Shown piece after piece: positions 24,495 through 36,398 of a stretch of 64,000 bases of DNA (positions are counted from its first letter, which is position 1; the number at the start of each line of letters is the position of its first letter). The notes below the pieces were generated by a model. The model was not told the origin of the DNA, did no database searches, and saw only the letters and a program-made list of their open reading frames with translations. This stretch comes from Lineus longissimus. Its lineage: Eukaryota > Nemertea > Pilidiophora > Heteronemertea > Lineidae. The DNA is taken from the NCBI RefSeq assembly GCF_910592395.1, contig NC_088320.1:14136501-14200500 (forward strand), read 5' to 3'. A program made the translations under genes and the position numbers.

Positions 24495-25529
24495 ATGGTA
24501 ACAACTAACGAAACCATTCCTTTCACCACATCGATAGACCGTGGACGATGTTTGTATCTTATATATCTCTTGACTGGTTACTATCATTTGGTGGTTTTCA
24601 CCGTTAATGTAATATTAACGTTAATAATGGCAATAATTGGTTTACCAGCAAATGTACTTGCGATTATTGGCATAGGATATGAGCGGCCTTACACATCAAC
24701 TTCTGTGCTGCTACAAGGTTTAGCCGCGACAGACAGTCTGGTCTTGGTTTCGGTAGTATTCGGTGTGCTGTTGCAGGACTTGTACACTTACACAGGTTTC
24801 TGGTTCGAGTATATTTTGTCTCATGCGCAAGCAATGCGTTATCTTAACACACTGCAGTTCTTTTCAAAGACAGCATCTATCTATATCACTGTTTGCGTTG
24901 CCACGGAGCGATTCATTGCTGTCTGCAAGCCTCTGCGGGCGGCAGCTATATGCACAAAGAAGAATGCCTACATTTTACTTTTCGCAATTTGTTTAGGGGC
25001 TTTCTTGTATAGAATACCTTTGGTCTTCTTAATCGAGTTGACATTTCATTATGATCCTTGCTCAGGTATGATCCTGCCCATGTTGGACATGAGTGATTTG
25101 TCCTATAACTATTATTACGATATCATCTACATTAGGAGCCTACATATCATTATCAATTCTTCGATACCAATAACTATCCTGACATTTTTCACTGGCTTGA
25201 TACTATCTGGCTTAGAGCAGGCGACCTCTGCGCATCTCATCAAAAATGATATACATCGAGCCAAGCAAATGAAGATAGTTACGTACAGGGTTGTCACAGT
25301 GGTGGTAATATTTATATTACTAGAAGTACCGGGTGGGCTTACCCAAATACTTGGACTAATTCAAACATATTCAAGTTTCGATATTGACCCTGATATCTAT
25401 TTTGCTGTTCTCGCTATTTCATACTTTCTGAGCAATTTGAACAGTTTTGTCAATTTCTTCATCTACTGTGCAACGGGACAACGGTTTAGACAAGCCTTGG
25501 GAAAGGCATTCAAATGTAACCAAAACTGA
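24495..25529 (+). CDS. Class A GPCR, copy C
   Basis: 344 aa, clearly homologous to copies A and B but closer to D: shared VTVNVILTL in TM1, YITVCVATERF in TM3 and DIDPDIYFAVL before TM7. Asp80, Glu138-Arg139 and the NFFIY motif are intact. The changes cluster in the extracellular loops and helices 1, 4 and 5, which could alter ligand preference. No intron or frame lesion is seen. Confidence 0.88.
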   Translation: MVTTNETIPFTTSIDRGRCLYLIYLLTGYYHLVVFTVNVILTLIMAIIGLPANVLAIIGIGYERPYTSTSVLLQGLAATDSLVLVSVVFGVLLQDLYTYTGFWFEYILSHAQAMRYLNTLQFFSKTASIYITVCVATERFIAVCKPLRAAAICTKKNAYILLFAICLGAFLYRIPLVFLIELTFHYDPCSGMILPMLDMSDLSYNYYYDIIYIRSLHIIINSSIPITILTFFTGLILSGLEQATSAHLIKNDIHRAKQMKIVTYRVVTVVVIFILLEVPGGLTQILGLIQTYSSFDIDPDIYFAVLAISYFLSNLNSFVNFFIYCATGQRFRQALGKAFKCNQN

Positions 25530-25779
25530 TAATTGATTTTGGGGTAGAATGTCAGAAGTAATGTTTTTTCCTCTCACAATGTAGCCCTAGTATGTGGCTT
25601 CAGAACACCTCGAACAATAATAATTTAATATACTATTATCAATTACAATTTCCCGGATTTAAAAAGATAATCCGTCATAACGTCACTGTGAAGCGACACG
25701 GCTCCTCATTTATATATGTCAGGGTCACTGTAAAGTGCCACGGCCCCTCATTGAAACTAAAGGGGAACACAAACGACGC

Positions 25780-25970
25780 ATCAACATTGTGAAAATCAAT
25801 TGCACTTTCCATGTTCTCTTTTCAACTGATGGTTAACGATGTCAATTACCTGTTTGGGTGTCCGTCCCAGTCTTAAGATTCTCTCTGTAATTTTTCAAGA
25901 GCTAAATTGTGTCTTCTCATTTCTTCTTGGTAACCATTTTTATCTACATGACTTTGAAAAGATAAGATGG
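25780..25970 (-). pseudogene. Relic of Polinton small membrane-protein gene beside GPCR C
   Basis: The minus strand reads as a degenerate version of the NGYxxEVxRHDLAxEQLQ to AxIDFxNxD segment of the 152-aa Polinton protein. The matching relic beside GPCR D (56370-56555) is better preserved. No penton relic follows on this side. Confidence 0.65.
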
Positions 25971-26149
25971 AACAGACCATTTTCGCTAATGCTGGTCGAT
26001 GGACATATCTGCGGCATTATATTTTCGGCAGACAAGAATGTTTTTCTCATCAATATATCAATCGTCTATTGCTCCCAAGAGCTACTACCAGTGAATATGT
26101 GTCAACAGGTCTCAATGTATAGAGTAATTAAGCCGATAGCACAAAAATA

Positions 26150-28639
26150 AAGTCAGTGGCCGGTTTCTCTAACCCGCAACACCACTCATTGCCTCGGCAT
26201 ATTTCGTAGTTGTTTTGTGGTAGAAGATTTGTGTTCAAACTAATAATTTTTCTAACAGCTTCTTTTTTAGTTTTTCTGTTCAGGTTATTTCTAATTTTAT
26301 ACAAGATATTCTTAAATGCTAAATAAATAGAGAATCCCATGCAGGTTACGGATAGGCCCTGCCCCTCAAGACTAAGGGGGGGGGGGGATGGAGAAGTGAA
26401 AAAAATATTTGTCACTATTTTCAAAGAAGCCAAACCAGAGAAGTTGCAGTTTGACGATGAAGAATAGTTCCACAAAAAATCTCTGAAAACAGGATTACTG
26501 GAGAAGAATAATATAAAATGGTTTTCAACTTTCTCAAGTAAGAAAGCAGCTGTTGTGGAATGAGTTAACAGGATTCAACAGGACAACAAAAATGTGGAAA
26601 AATTTCACGGAAAAAGATACCTACAAACGGTTAGACATTTTTTTATGATTGAGTGAATGGTATACAATCCACATTTCACTGGAATGAAGCCAGTAAAAGC
26701 CCATCCTGACTCTCATGCGTTTGCGTCAATACGATCGATCTCAACAAACCCATGACGGATTCCATCGATTCTTCTGTTTCCTCGGCACGCTCTCAGCGCA
26801 TGCCCCAATCACAGACTTAAAGAGCGCAAAGGTCAACGCCGATCGCAGGTGTTCAACCTCGTCGCCTCTTTTGGCAAAGGTCCTACTAATGCAAGTATAG
26901 TGCATTTTTAGAATCCGATCAATTGGCCGGATACCTTTGCAGTTGCCGAGATCGTTCCGTAGGTCCAGAATCAAGGCTACAGCTAGGTCCAGAAGTATGT
27001 ACCGGTTTTGGCAGTTACGGACCGATAAGGAACCGACCAGAAACCGATAGTCGCCACATGTATTGCGTGGTTCGTACCTCAAATCTATTGCCACGATTTG
27101 CAGTACACGAACCGAAATAAATTACGTTTCGGACCTAGGTCATTTAGACTACTGACAGACGATCATTGACCGACTCGACCTGACCCGATGCAACGATGAT
27201 ACGAACCGACACGAACCGGGAAAAAGATGACGGGCCACATCCTCACCAATGTCGTGATGCCAGGTGGGCCAGGCAAACATTTATTTAATTCAGAACACAG
27301 GGATATTTTGGCCTTCATTGTTAATGAGTCAGTTGTGTCAAATTTCAACATTTTGCGAACACACCAATGGACTCGCCGCTATAAATCATCTAGGGCTATT
27401 TATCCTTGTCAAACTTTCTTGATCGCTGTGCTTTTGATCTCCACACTTGCCGCTGAAACTGAGCAGTCTGCTGCTTTGACCAATCAGCTTTCACTACTGA
27501 TCATGATGTCAGGGGACAGCTGTCAATTAATGACAGGCCGCATGAAATTCAACTTTCCTTCTGTTTTGAAGGAATTATCCATATTTACTTAGAGATGTAG
27601 CTGAACAGTAACCATTTCCCACAAATTGTATTTGGGGACTCCCTCAAAACAAATATTTGAGATAAAATAATTTTGTTGACAAAAAAGAAGCGAAAACCGC
27701 AAGGCTCAAAGACTGCGTTGGTCTTCACGATGCAACTAACCAAAATGCAAATAAACACCTGTATCTTATCATTTTTATGCGTACCTCGGAGTAATCAACC
27801 TATAGTTTGGTTGCTCGGTGCGTATAGGGCCTACACTGCACATATTTTGGGCAGTTCGTATTGGTGTGAAGTGTACCTGTGTGTTCCGTGGAATGCATCA
27901 TTGAAAATATGTTGTGGTAGACAATATTATTCTGATTTTGCTGGAAACAAATGTACGCACGCACATTGAATTGTGTCATGTGTTGTGTCGTCGCATTTTG
28001 TTTGGACTGGCGGCGCGGCCGGTGTAACAGTAACAAATACCCCCCTGGAAAAAGTGTCCGGCCCTATTGTATTCTGCAATATGGTTCTATAGAGACCCTG
28101 ACCGTCAATAGCTCAGAGATTGAAGCGCATAATATAATCCTTTGTTTCCCGGGCATTCTATCCTAGGACGTTTTAAACTCCTACACCGGTCACGACACAT
28201 AAAATACGGCGAGAGTAATGATGAGGAACCGAACCCAACCGGCGATATATGGACCGAAGAAAATCAATAAAATCCGAACTTGGGTGCCCCACTTTGACAT
28301 AAGTAGCTTAATGAATACTTAAGTCAAAGTGGGGCGCCCAAAATGCATCTTAAGTTTAGGTGGGGTACTTACTTAAAACAAGTCATATTCATAAACATAC
28401 TTAAAGGCCATATATTAAGGTTTGAAAACATGCTTGATACTCATGAAATATGTTGAGGGTTAAAAAAACAAGATCCCAGACATTAAAAAAATTCTAATAA
28501 TAAAGTCATTATTTAGTTATTTCAATTTTCAATTTTAAACTATTTGAATTTCCCACCACACACAACTTTAGATTAGTTCCACATGTGGCCGCTAGGGATT
28601 TTTTGATGACGTAGATCAGGCCAGTCAGAACAAAGCAAG
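26150..28639. other. Non-coding part of left arm
   Basis: A 10-base G run lies near 26380. The AGTGAA at 26652-26657 is the uninserted equivalent of the Polinton target site. The interval 26937-28282 exists only in this arm and contains no recognisable gene. A perfect hairpin-like pair CCCCACTTTGAC...GTCAAAGTGGGG spans about 28289-28336. Confidence 0.6.
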
Positions 28640-28789
28640 ATGGCTTCCGCATACAGTTCAGAGAGTGAGAGCAGTGAATTTGAGGATTTGGTCGATACAG
28701 AAGGATATTTAAACGTTGAGCCGTACATGTTCGAGCCATTAATATCACTAGATCATAATGAGAGTGATCATTCGGACGAAAGTGATTAG
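28640..28789 (+). CDS. 49-aa acidic ORF (EPYMFEP motif), left arm
   Basis: ATG at 28640, stop TAG at 28787. The protein is Ser/Glu/Asp-rich with a central VEPYMFEPLISL motif and an acidic end. From memory of animal genomes, such Ser/Asp-rich leaders with a PYxFEP motif precede a Cys-rich domain similar to the tail of the P2X7 receptor, in expanded and often transposon-linked proteins. The Cys-rich part is not evident downstream, so this could be a first exon or a decayed fragment. An identical copy is at 35608-35757 on the minus strand. Confidence 0.4.
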   Translation: MASAYSSESESSEFEDLVDTEGYLNVEPYMFEPLISLDHNESDHSDESD

Positions 28790-29528
28790 AATTTGTGGTT
28801 AATCAATTTGCATGGCAGACCTGCCGATATAGCAAAGAAGACATTGATAGACGGTTGCAGATGCATAACATGTATGATTTTTCAACAGACTTATGTTGAA
28901 CAATATTGTTTCGCCTCGTCTGTGTTGTATCGCCAGTTATGTCATGACGCTGAACTACTATTGAAAAGTGACGGTATTATGCACAATCATCTTGACGTGA
29001 CGATATAATGCCGTGCAACGTTAGATAGGCCTAGATGTCAGATGACAATAATCTGTCATTGACAGTGGCTGTCACTGACACTGACCTGTGTCGCTGTCAC
29101 CTTGCTATGGCTGGAACACAAGAAGACACTATGCGGTATCACAGGCCCCATTAGAGTTGTTACCTACTCAGGACAGTCCCAGTCCTGACACTGTCTGGGA
29201 GAATATGACACAATTTTCTACTATTATTATTATTATTATTGTTATAATGTAAGGCCTAGTTAGATAACACAGAACTGGGCAAGGTTCTGAATTCTGGAAT
29301 ACAATTGAGTCGCATGAGTGAGTTTAGGCCTAAACGGTAAGACCCTGATCTATTAGGCCTACATCAATAGCACATTATTTCCAATGCCAAGAAAGTTAAT
29401 TGAAAAAAAAACATAACTGGTTGCTGTAATCTCGAGGACAGTCTGGGTTGTGGTACCGCCATTGTATTGGCCCAGACAGTCTTGAATCACTGTCAGTTGG
29501 ACTGTCAGCAGGCACAGTACAGATCAGA

Positions 29529-29816
29529 ATGGCAAGAAGGCAGCGCCCAGATGCAGTAACCGATGAGGAAATCCAAGCATTTCGCGAAGCCCAACATGAA
29601 TTGGGCAATGACAACGCCAGGATCGGGGCCTTCCTGGCAGGACGGGAGGAGTTGACGCCGCATGCGCACGCCATCTACAATGGACACCTCAATGGCATCA
29701 TCAATCGCCTCCGCGTTGTTCGTCGAGCAATAAGAAGACGGGAAATTGTAGATGGCCATCTGCCTGCTGTCCAAACAGGAGGGATGATCGATTTGTATTC
29801 AATTTTGATGGATTAA
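29529..29816 (+). CDS. Transposon accessory protein, first exon (copy 1)
   Basis: 95 codons with a basic start (MARRQRPDAVTDEEI) and a helical, Arg-rich end (NRLRVVRRAIRRREI). Good splice signals follow: GTAAGT at 29839, an acceptor before 30080, an exon to about 30209 encoding an acidic Gln/Ala/Glu-rich segment (NQAEANEAADPVARM), a GTGATA donor, and an acceptor at about 30442 before a Met/Gln-rich segment. However, the first exon runs into TAA before the donor, and the last exon contains an in-frame TAG. Either the splice sites differ or the gene is decaying. It probably plays the role of the Myb-like partner of Harbinger transposases, but I see no recognisable DNA-binding domain. Confidence 0.4.
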   Translation: MARRQRPDAVTDEEIQAFREAQHELGNDNARIGAFLAGREELTPHAHAIYNGHLNGIINRLRVVRRAIRRREIVDGHLPAVQTGGMIDLYSILMD

Positions 29817-31013
29817 ACAATCCAGAAGAGTTAGCTGTAAGTATGCAATGTTCGAGGACCAACCTTGTCTGACGCTTTGAAATGTTTTAGGTAATTCAAT
29901 ACTTTTATACTTTCAAAGAGTTGCTCTTGCAAAATCATCAATCAACCAATCAGTATTCGTGATGTTCTCGGGATATTTGCCCGCATGTGTTCGGCTACTA
30001 CTGGCGTGAAAGCAGTTATATTATTGATTAGTCTGGTCAGAAAAAACTTGTGTCATACCTCTTAAACTTTATTCATCCAGGCTCAGATGAACCAAGCAGA
30101 GGCCAACGAAGCTGCCGACCCAGTGGCAAGAATGAACGATGGTGGTGAACAAGACGGTGGTCAACAAGAGCCAGTCGGACAAGAGGGAGCTGCGAATGAA
30201 CTTCCAAGGTGATAGTCTTACATAAGCTGATGATACATCAATAACCTACTGCAGATGCTGGCCATGTCTAAACTGAGATACTTATCCGACTACTAGATGA
30301 AGGAAAATAGTATGTGTTCCAAACCACTCACCACTGCCCTGTCCTGCCATCTAAATACTTCCCTTGATTTAAAACAGTTTAACCTTTTTGGAACAACTGA
30401 TGATAACTATTGGAACAACTGATGATAAATTTGAATTTCAGGGGTGGACTCCGACAATTGCAGGCGCAGAATCAGTTGATGATGAGAAACATGTTACACA
30501 GGATGGCGGCAAGATAGGCCGAGGAAGATGAACTTAGGGGATACATGATCCGATTTATGAGACAGAACCTGCATCTTGATGATGAATGATCCAACAGCAA
30601 AGGCCATGTATAGATAAGAATAAACTTTATTCGTATCTTTACAGTATTTTTCTTTGTTCTCTTCATTTTTCTCATACCGTCTCCGCTGGTCTAAACCAGC
30701 AATGCACTATATACAAAGAGAAATACTCTAATCTTTTTTGTAAGAGACCACGTGACTTCACCAATGTTGGGTGCTTTGAATAAGCCTGAACTGAAGTAGT
30801 TAATGGACTGAAAAATGACAGGCCACATGATAATGAAGCACCAAACACTGGCCGAGTCAGGTGGTCTCTCCGAAAAAGGAATTGAGTATAGCCTGGTCCC
30901 TGCCCATTAAAATAATTTCAGATTCGTTTAACTTTTACTTAAAACGGAGGTAGTCAGAAATTGGTGCCTCATCTATAAAGTGGGACATCTATAAAGCTCT
31001 AACCCTAAATGAC

Positions 31014-31992
31014 TTAACCAAGGAGGACATTCATTCTTCTGAAGCTGTTTCTGCGCATGTTCCTTAAACCACCTGCCAAACCAAAAATTGCGGGAATTGT
31101 TCTTCGGCGATGTCGTGACCGAACACCTGCTGCCCGAAAAATCTTTATGTCATGAAGACAGTGTTCGATTCTCACCCGTCCAGCCCTGAACTCTCTTCCA
31201 CGGCCATGGGTCACCACGAGTGGGACCTCATCTGGATACCTTTGATCTGCCAGAATGTTCGTCCCGTGTGGTACCAATGGTTCTTCCATTATCCTACAAA
31301 AAATCAGGATTGAGGAATGATCTGTCCAATTTTCACTATAAAACCAAAACCAAATGTTTCGTGTGTTTTAGTTGCCTAGTTCCTACATTCACCATCAGGG
31401 GATAGCATCGGGGGATAGCATAGATCAGTTGTGGCGAACCATCGATAATCCCAACTCCATTGCCTGGTAATCTCCTCATCATTGCCCACTCCTGAGCATT
31501 CGGCCATCTGATATGACGTCGATATGTAGAAAAACCCATGTACGGTATCAATTTGGTCAGCAACTTGGAAATGTACACTTCGTTTACTCCAAAGGTGTGG
31601 GAGAGCATAGCATAAGAAGGATACTGACGAGCCCAGATGAGTAACAAAAGTAATTTGTTTATAGGTGTTAGCACATCGGGGCGTGTCCCGGGTACCAAGG
31701 CCTCTCTAACATTGTCAAACATATGATGAAAATCCTCAACAGTTACTCCCGTTAGAGTAAAGAAAAGACGTGGGTGCAAGACTAACCCCGTGAAGACATC
31801 CTTGCCGAGTCGAGGCCCTTGAAAATAACCAAAAAGCGCGTTGTAAATGTCCCCTATCTTGTCTTCAAAAAGAAAGGCGGCAAGCAGACCACAACGTAAT
31901 CTCTGTAACTCCCGATGATTCATTTCATACACCAGAGCAAGGAGAGCAGGGTTATCCATGATTCTTGGACACACTGTAGGCCAGGAAACCAT
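31014..31992 (-). pseudogene. HTH/DDE transposase of copy 1 (interrupted)
   Basis: The N-terminal 218 codons (31336-31992) carry a helix-turn-helix transposase domain (INKLLLLLIWARQYPSYAML...VNEVYISKLL). They reach the first catalytic region, GIIDGSPQLI, near 31430. The C-terminal frame (31014-31289) carries the second Asp (ILADQRYPDEVPL) and the Glu region (RVRIEHCLHDIK). Between them, the 50-60 residues normally lying between the first and second Asp are missing. GT and AG sites are present, but I found no in-phase intron. All three catalytic acids are visible, but the enzyme is probably inactive because of an internal deletion. Confidence 0.7.
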
Positions 31993-32574
31993 AGACCTGT
32001 GTTTATCTAAGAATAAACAGGCTTCATGATTGTGACTACATGGTAGGCATTACATCACATAGCTTTAAAGTCTTCTATGATCTGGATATTGGTTCGAAAC
32101 TGACATAAACACTGGGCCCGCCTATTGAAATCAATTAAGTCATATTCCCCCAGACAGTGTCAGGACTGTGACTGTCCTGAGTAGGTAACAACTCTATTAG
32201 AGTTGTTACCTACTCAGGACAGTCCCAGTCCTGACACTGTCTGGGGGAATATGACACAATTTTCTACTATTATTATTATTATTATTGTTATAATGTAAGG
32301 CCTAGTTAGATAACACAGAACTGGGCAAGGTTCTGAATTCTGGAATACAATTGAGTCGCATGAGTGAGTTTAGGCCTAAACGGTAAGACCCTGATCTATT
32401 AGGCCTACATCAATAGCACATTATTTCCAATGCCAAGAAAGTTAATTGAAAAAAAAACATAACTGGTTGCTGTAATCTCGAGGACAGTCTGGGTTGTGGT
32501 ACCGCCATTGTATTGGCCCAGACAGTCTTGAATCACTGTCAGTTGGACTGTCAGCAGGCACAGTACAGATCAGA

Positions 32575-32862
32575 ATGGCAAGAAGGCAGCGCCCAGATGC
32601 AGTAACCGATGAGGAAATCCAAGCATTTCGCGAAGCCCAACATGAATTGGGCAATGACAACGCCAGGATCGGGGCCTTCCTGGCAGGACGGGAGGAGTTG
32701 ACGCCGCATGCGCACGCCATCTACAATGGACACCTCAATGGCATCATCAATCGCCTCCGCGTTGTTCGTCGAGCAATAAGAAGACGGGAAATTGTAGATG
32801 GCCATCTGCCTGCTGTCCAAACAGGAGGGATGATCGATTTGTATTCAATTTTGATGGATTAA
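32575..32862 (+). CDS. Transposon accessory protein, first exon (copy 2)
   Basis: Protein identical to that of copy 1, with the same unresolved exon structure (donor near 32885, exons near 33126-33258 and 33491 onwards). Confidence 0.4.
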   Translation: MARRQRPDAVTDEEIQAFREAQHELGNDNARIGAFLAGREELTPHAHAIYNGHLNGIINRLRVVRRAIRRREIVDGHLPAVQTGGMIDLYSILMD

Positions 32863-34062
32863 ACAATCCAGAAGAGTTAGCTGTAAGTATGCAATGTTCG
32901 AGGACCAACCTTGTCTGACGCTTTGAAATGTTTTAGGTAATTCAATACTTTTATACTTTCAAAGAGTTGCTCTTGCAAAATCATCAATCAACCAGTATTC
33001 AGTATTCGTGATGTTCTTGGGATATTTGCCCGCATGTGTTCGGCTACTACTGGCGTGAAAGCAGTTATATTATTGATTAGTCTGGTCAGAAAAAACTTGT
33101 GTCATACCTCTTAAACTTTATTCATCCAGGCTCAGATGAACCAAGCAGAGGCCAACGAAGCTGCCGACCCAGTGGCAAGAATGAACGATGGTGGTGAACA
33201 AGACGGTGGTCAACAAGAGCCAGTCGGACAAGAGGGAGCTGCGAATGAACTTCCAAGGTGATAGTCTTACATAAGCTGATGATACATCAATAACCTATTG
33301 CAGATGCTGGCCATGTCTAAACTGAGATACTTATCCGACTACTAGATGAAGGAAAATAGTATGTGTTCCAAACCACTCACCACTGCCCTGTCCTGCCATC
33401 TAAATACTTCCCTTGATTTAAAACAGTTTAACCTTTTTGGAACAACTGATGATAACTATTGGAACAACTGATGATAAATTTGAATTTCAGGGGTGGACTC
33501 CGACAATTGCAGGCGCAGAATCAGTTGATGATGAGAGACATGTTACACAGGATGGCGGCAAGATAGGCCGATGAAGATGAACTTAGGGGATACATGATCC
33601 GATTTATGAGACAGAACCTGCATCTTGATGATGAATGATCCAACAGCAAAGGCCATGTATAGATAAGAATAAACTTTATTCGTATCTTTACAGTATTTTT
33701 CTTTGTTCTCTTCATTTTTCTCATACCGTCTCCGCTGGTCTAAACCAGCAATGCACTATATACAAAGAGAAATACTCTAATCTTTTTTGTAAGAGACCAC
33801 GTGACTTCACCAATGTTGGGTGCTTTGAATAAGCCTGAACTGAAGTAGTTAATGGACTGAAAAATGACAGGCCACATGATAATGAAGCACCAAACACTGG
33901 CCGAGTCAGGTGGTCTCTCCGAAAAAGGAATTGAGTATAGCCTGGTCCCTGCCCATTAAAATAATTTCAGATTCGTTTAACTTTTACTTAAAACGGAGGT
34001 AGTCAGAAATTGGTGCCTCATCTATAAAGTGGGACATCTATAAAGCTCTAACCCTAAATGAC

Positions 34063-35041
34063 TTAACCAAGGAGGACATTCATTCTTCTGAAGCTGTTTC
34101 TGCGCATGTTCCTTAAACCACCTGCCAAACCAAAAATTGCGGGAATTGTTCTTCGGCGATGTCGTGACCGAACACCTGCTGCCCGAAAAATCTTTATGTC
34201 ATGAAGACAGTGTTCGATTCTCACCCGTCCAGCCCTGAACTCTCTTCCACGGCCATGGGTCACCACGAGTGGGACCTCATCTGGATACCTTTGATCTGCC
34301 AGAATGTTCGTCCCGTGTGGTACCAATGGTTCTTCCATTATCCTACAAAAAATCAGGATTGAGGAATGATCTGTCCAATTTTCACTATAAAACCAAAACC
34401 AAATGTTTCGTGTGTTTTAGTTGCCTAGTTCCTACATTCACCATCAGGGGATAGCATCGGGGGATAGCATAGATCAGTTGTGGCGAACCATCGATAATCC
34501 CAACTCCATTGCCTGGTAATCTCCTCATCATTGCCCACTCCTGAGCATTCGGCCATCTGATATGACGTCGATATGTAGAAAAACCCATGTACGGTATCAA
34601 TTTGGTCAGCAACTTGGAAATGTACACTTCGTTTACTCCAAAGGTGTGGGAGAGCATAGCATAAGAAGGATACTGACGAGCCCAGATGAGTAACAAAAGT
34701 AATTTGTTTATAGGTGTTAGCACATCGGGGCGTGTCCCGGGTACCAAGGCCTCTCTAACATTGTCAAACATATGATGAAAATCCTCAACAGTTACTCCCG
34801 TTAGAGTAAAGAAAAGACGTGGGTGCAAGACTAACCCCGTGAAGACATCCTTGCCGAGTCGAGGCCCTTGAAAATAACCAAAAAGCGCGTTGTAAATGTC
34901 CCCTATCTTGTCTTCAAAAAGAAAGGCTGCAAGCAGACCACAACGTAATCTCTGTAACTCCCGATGATTCATTTCATACACCAGAGCAAGGAGAGCAGGG
35001 TTATCCATGATTCTTGGACACACTGTAGGCCAGGAAACCAT
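34063..35041 (-). pseudogene. HTH/DDE transposase of copy 2 (interrupted)
   Basis: Identical at protein level to the copy 1 transposase, in two frames: 34385-35041 (HTH and first Asp) and 34063-34338 (second Asp and Glu). The same internal gap shows that the defect predates the tandem duplication. Confidence 0.7.
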
Positions 35042-35607
35042 AGACCTGTGTTTATCTAAGAATAAACAGGCTTCATGATTGTGACTACATGGTAGGCATT
35101 ACATCACATAGCTTTAAAGTCTTCTATTATCTGGATATTGGTTCGAAACTGACATAAACACTGGGCCCGCCTATTGAAATCAATTAAGTCATATTCCCCC
35201 AGACAGTGTCAGGACTGTGACTGTCCTGAGTAGGTAACAACTCTATTGGGGCCTGTGATACCGCATAGTGTCTTCTTGTGTTCCAGCCATAGCAAGGTGA
35301 CAGCGACACAGGTCAGTGTCAGTGACAGCCACTGTCAATGACAGATTATTGTCATCTGACATCTAGGCCTATCTAACGTTGCACGGCATTATATCGTCAC
35401 GTCAAGATGATTGTGCATAATACCGTCACTTTTCAATAGTAGTTCAGCGTCATGACATAACTGGCGATACAACACAGACGAGGCGAAACAATATTGTTCA
35501 ACATAAGTCTGTTGAAAAATCATACATGTTATGCATCTGCAACCGTCTATCAATGTCTTCTTTGCTATATCGGCAGGTCTGCCATGCAAATTGATTAACC
35601 ACAAATT

Positions 35608-35757
35608 CTAATCACTTTCGTCCGAATGATCACTCTCATTATGATCTAGTGATATTAATGGCTCGAACATGTACGGCTCAACGTTTAAATATCCTTCTGT
35701 ATCGACCAAATCCTCAAATTCACTGCTCTCACTCTCTGAACTGTATGCGGAAGCCAT
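35608..35757 (-). CDS. 49-aa acidic ORF (EPYMFEP motif), right arm
   Basis: Identical inverted copy of the ORF at 28640-28789. Confidence 0.4.
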   Translation of the reverse strand: MASAYSSESESSEFEDLVDTEGYLNVEPYMFEPLISLDHNESDHSDESD

Positions 35758-36398
35758 CTTGCTTTGTTCTGACTGGCCTGATCTACGTCATCAAAAAATC
35801 CCTAGCGGCCACATGTGGAACTAATCTAAAGTTGTGTGTGGTGGGAAATTCAAATAGTTTAAAATTGAAAATTGAAATAACTAAATAATGACTTTATTAT
35901 TAGAATTTTTTTAATGTCTGGGATCTTGTTTTTTTTACCCTCAACATATTTCATGAGTATCAAGCATGTTTTCAAACCTTGATATATGGCCTTTAAGTAT
36001 GTTTATGAATATGACTTGTTTTAAGTAAGTATCCCACCTAAACTTAAGATGCATTTTGGGCGCCCCACTTTGACTTAAGTATTCATTAAGCTACTTATGT
36101 CAAAGTGGGGCAAAGGTATCCGGCCAATTGATCGGATTCTAAAAATGCACTATACTTGCATTAGTAGGACCTTTGCCAAAAGAGGCGACGAGGTTGAACA
36201 CCTGCGATCGGCGTTGACCTTTGCGCTCTTTAAGTCTGTGATTGGGGCATGCGCTGAGAGCGTGCCGAGGAAACAGAAAAATCGATGGAATCCGTCATGG
36301 GTTTGTTGAGATCGATCGTATTGACGCAAACGCATGAGAGTCAGGATGGGCTTTTACTGGCTTCATTCCAGTGAAATGTGGATTGTATACCATTCACT

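Larger units (their letters stand above)
11187..26100. repeat. Tandem array of three ~5-kb GPCR/Polinton-relic units
   Basis: Unit A (about 11187-16750), unit B (about 16751-21739) and unit C (about 21740-26100) are direct repeats. Penton relics start at 11252, 16783 and 21772, and GPCRs at 14308, 19298 and 24495. A and B are nearly identical. C is visibly more diverged and lacks some blocks. Unit B lacks about 540 bp present in A and C: A has the segment from about 11974 to 12533, whereas B joins directly at 17521 with a CCA microhomology. Unequal crossing-over is the likely origin. Confidence 0.9.
23545..29151. repeat. Left arm of large inverted duplication
   Basis: This arm is repeated in reverse complement as 35246-58790, once the 19-kb Polinton is removed from the right arm. 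Near the centre (28.3-29.15 kb) only isolated differences are seen. Further out (GPCR C against D) the arms differ by several percent. The left arm carries about 1.35 kb (roughly 26937-28282) missing from the right arm. The right-arm junction shows a TGC microhomology, which suggests a deletion there. Confidence 0.9.
29153..32195. mobile_element. Harbinger-like DNA transposon, copy 1
   Basis: Terminal inverted repeats of about 57 bp (29153-29209 and 32139-32195) begin AGAGTTGTTACCTACTCAGG and have two mismatches. The 3-bp target ATT flanks it at 29150-29152 and 32196-32198. Inside, a plus-strand accessory gene converges on a minus-strand HTH/DDE transposase. A second copy follows immediately, head to tail. 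Confidence 0.88.
32199..35244. mobile_element. Harbinger-like DNA transposon, copy 2 (tandem)
   Basis: Same structure as copy 1, offset by 3046-3049 bp and differing by only a handful of bases (for example a 3-bp change near 32990 and single changes near 33538 and 34927). It shares the ATT at 32196-32198 with copy 1, and its own outer ATT is at 35245-35247. Confidence 0.88.

Noticed and set aside
29396-29774. Minus-strand ORFs of 89-92 codons in the Harbinger copies
   Set aside because: They overlap the accessory-protein exon antisense and have no independent support. They are shadows.
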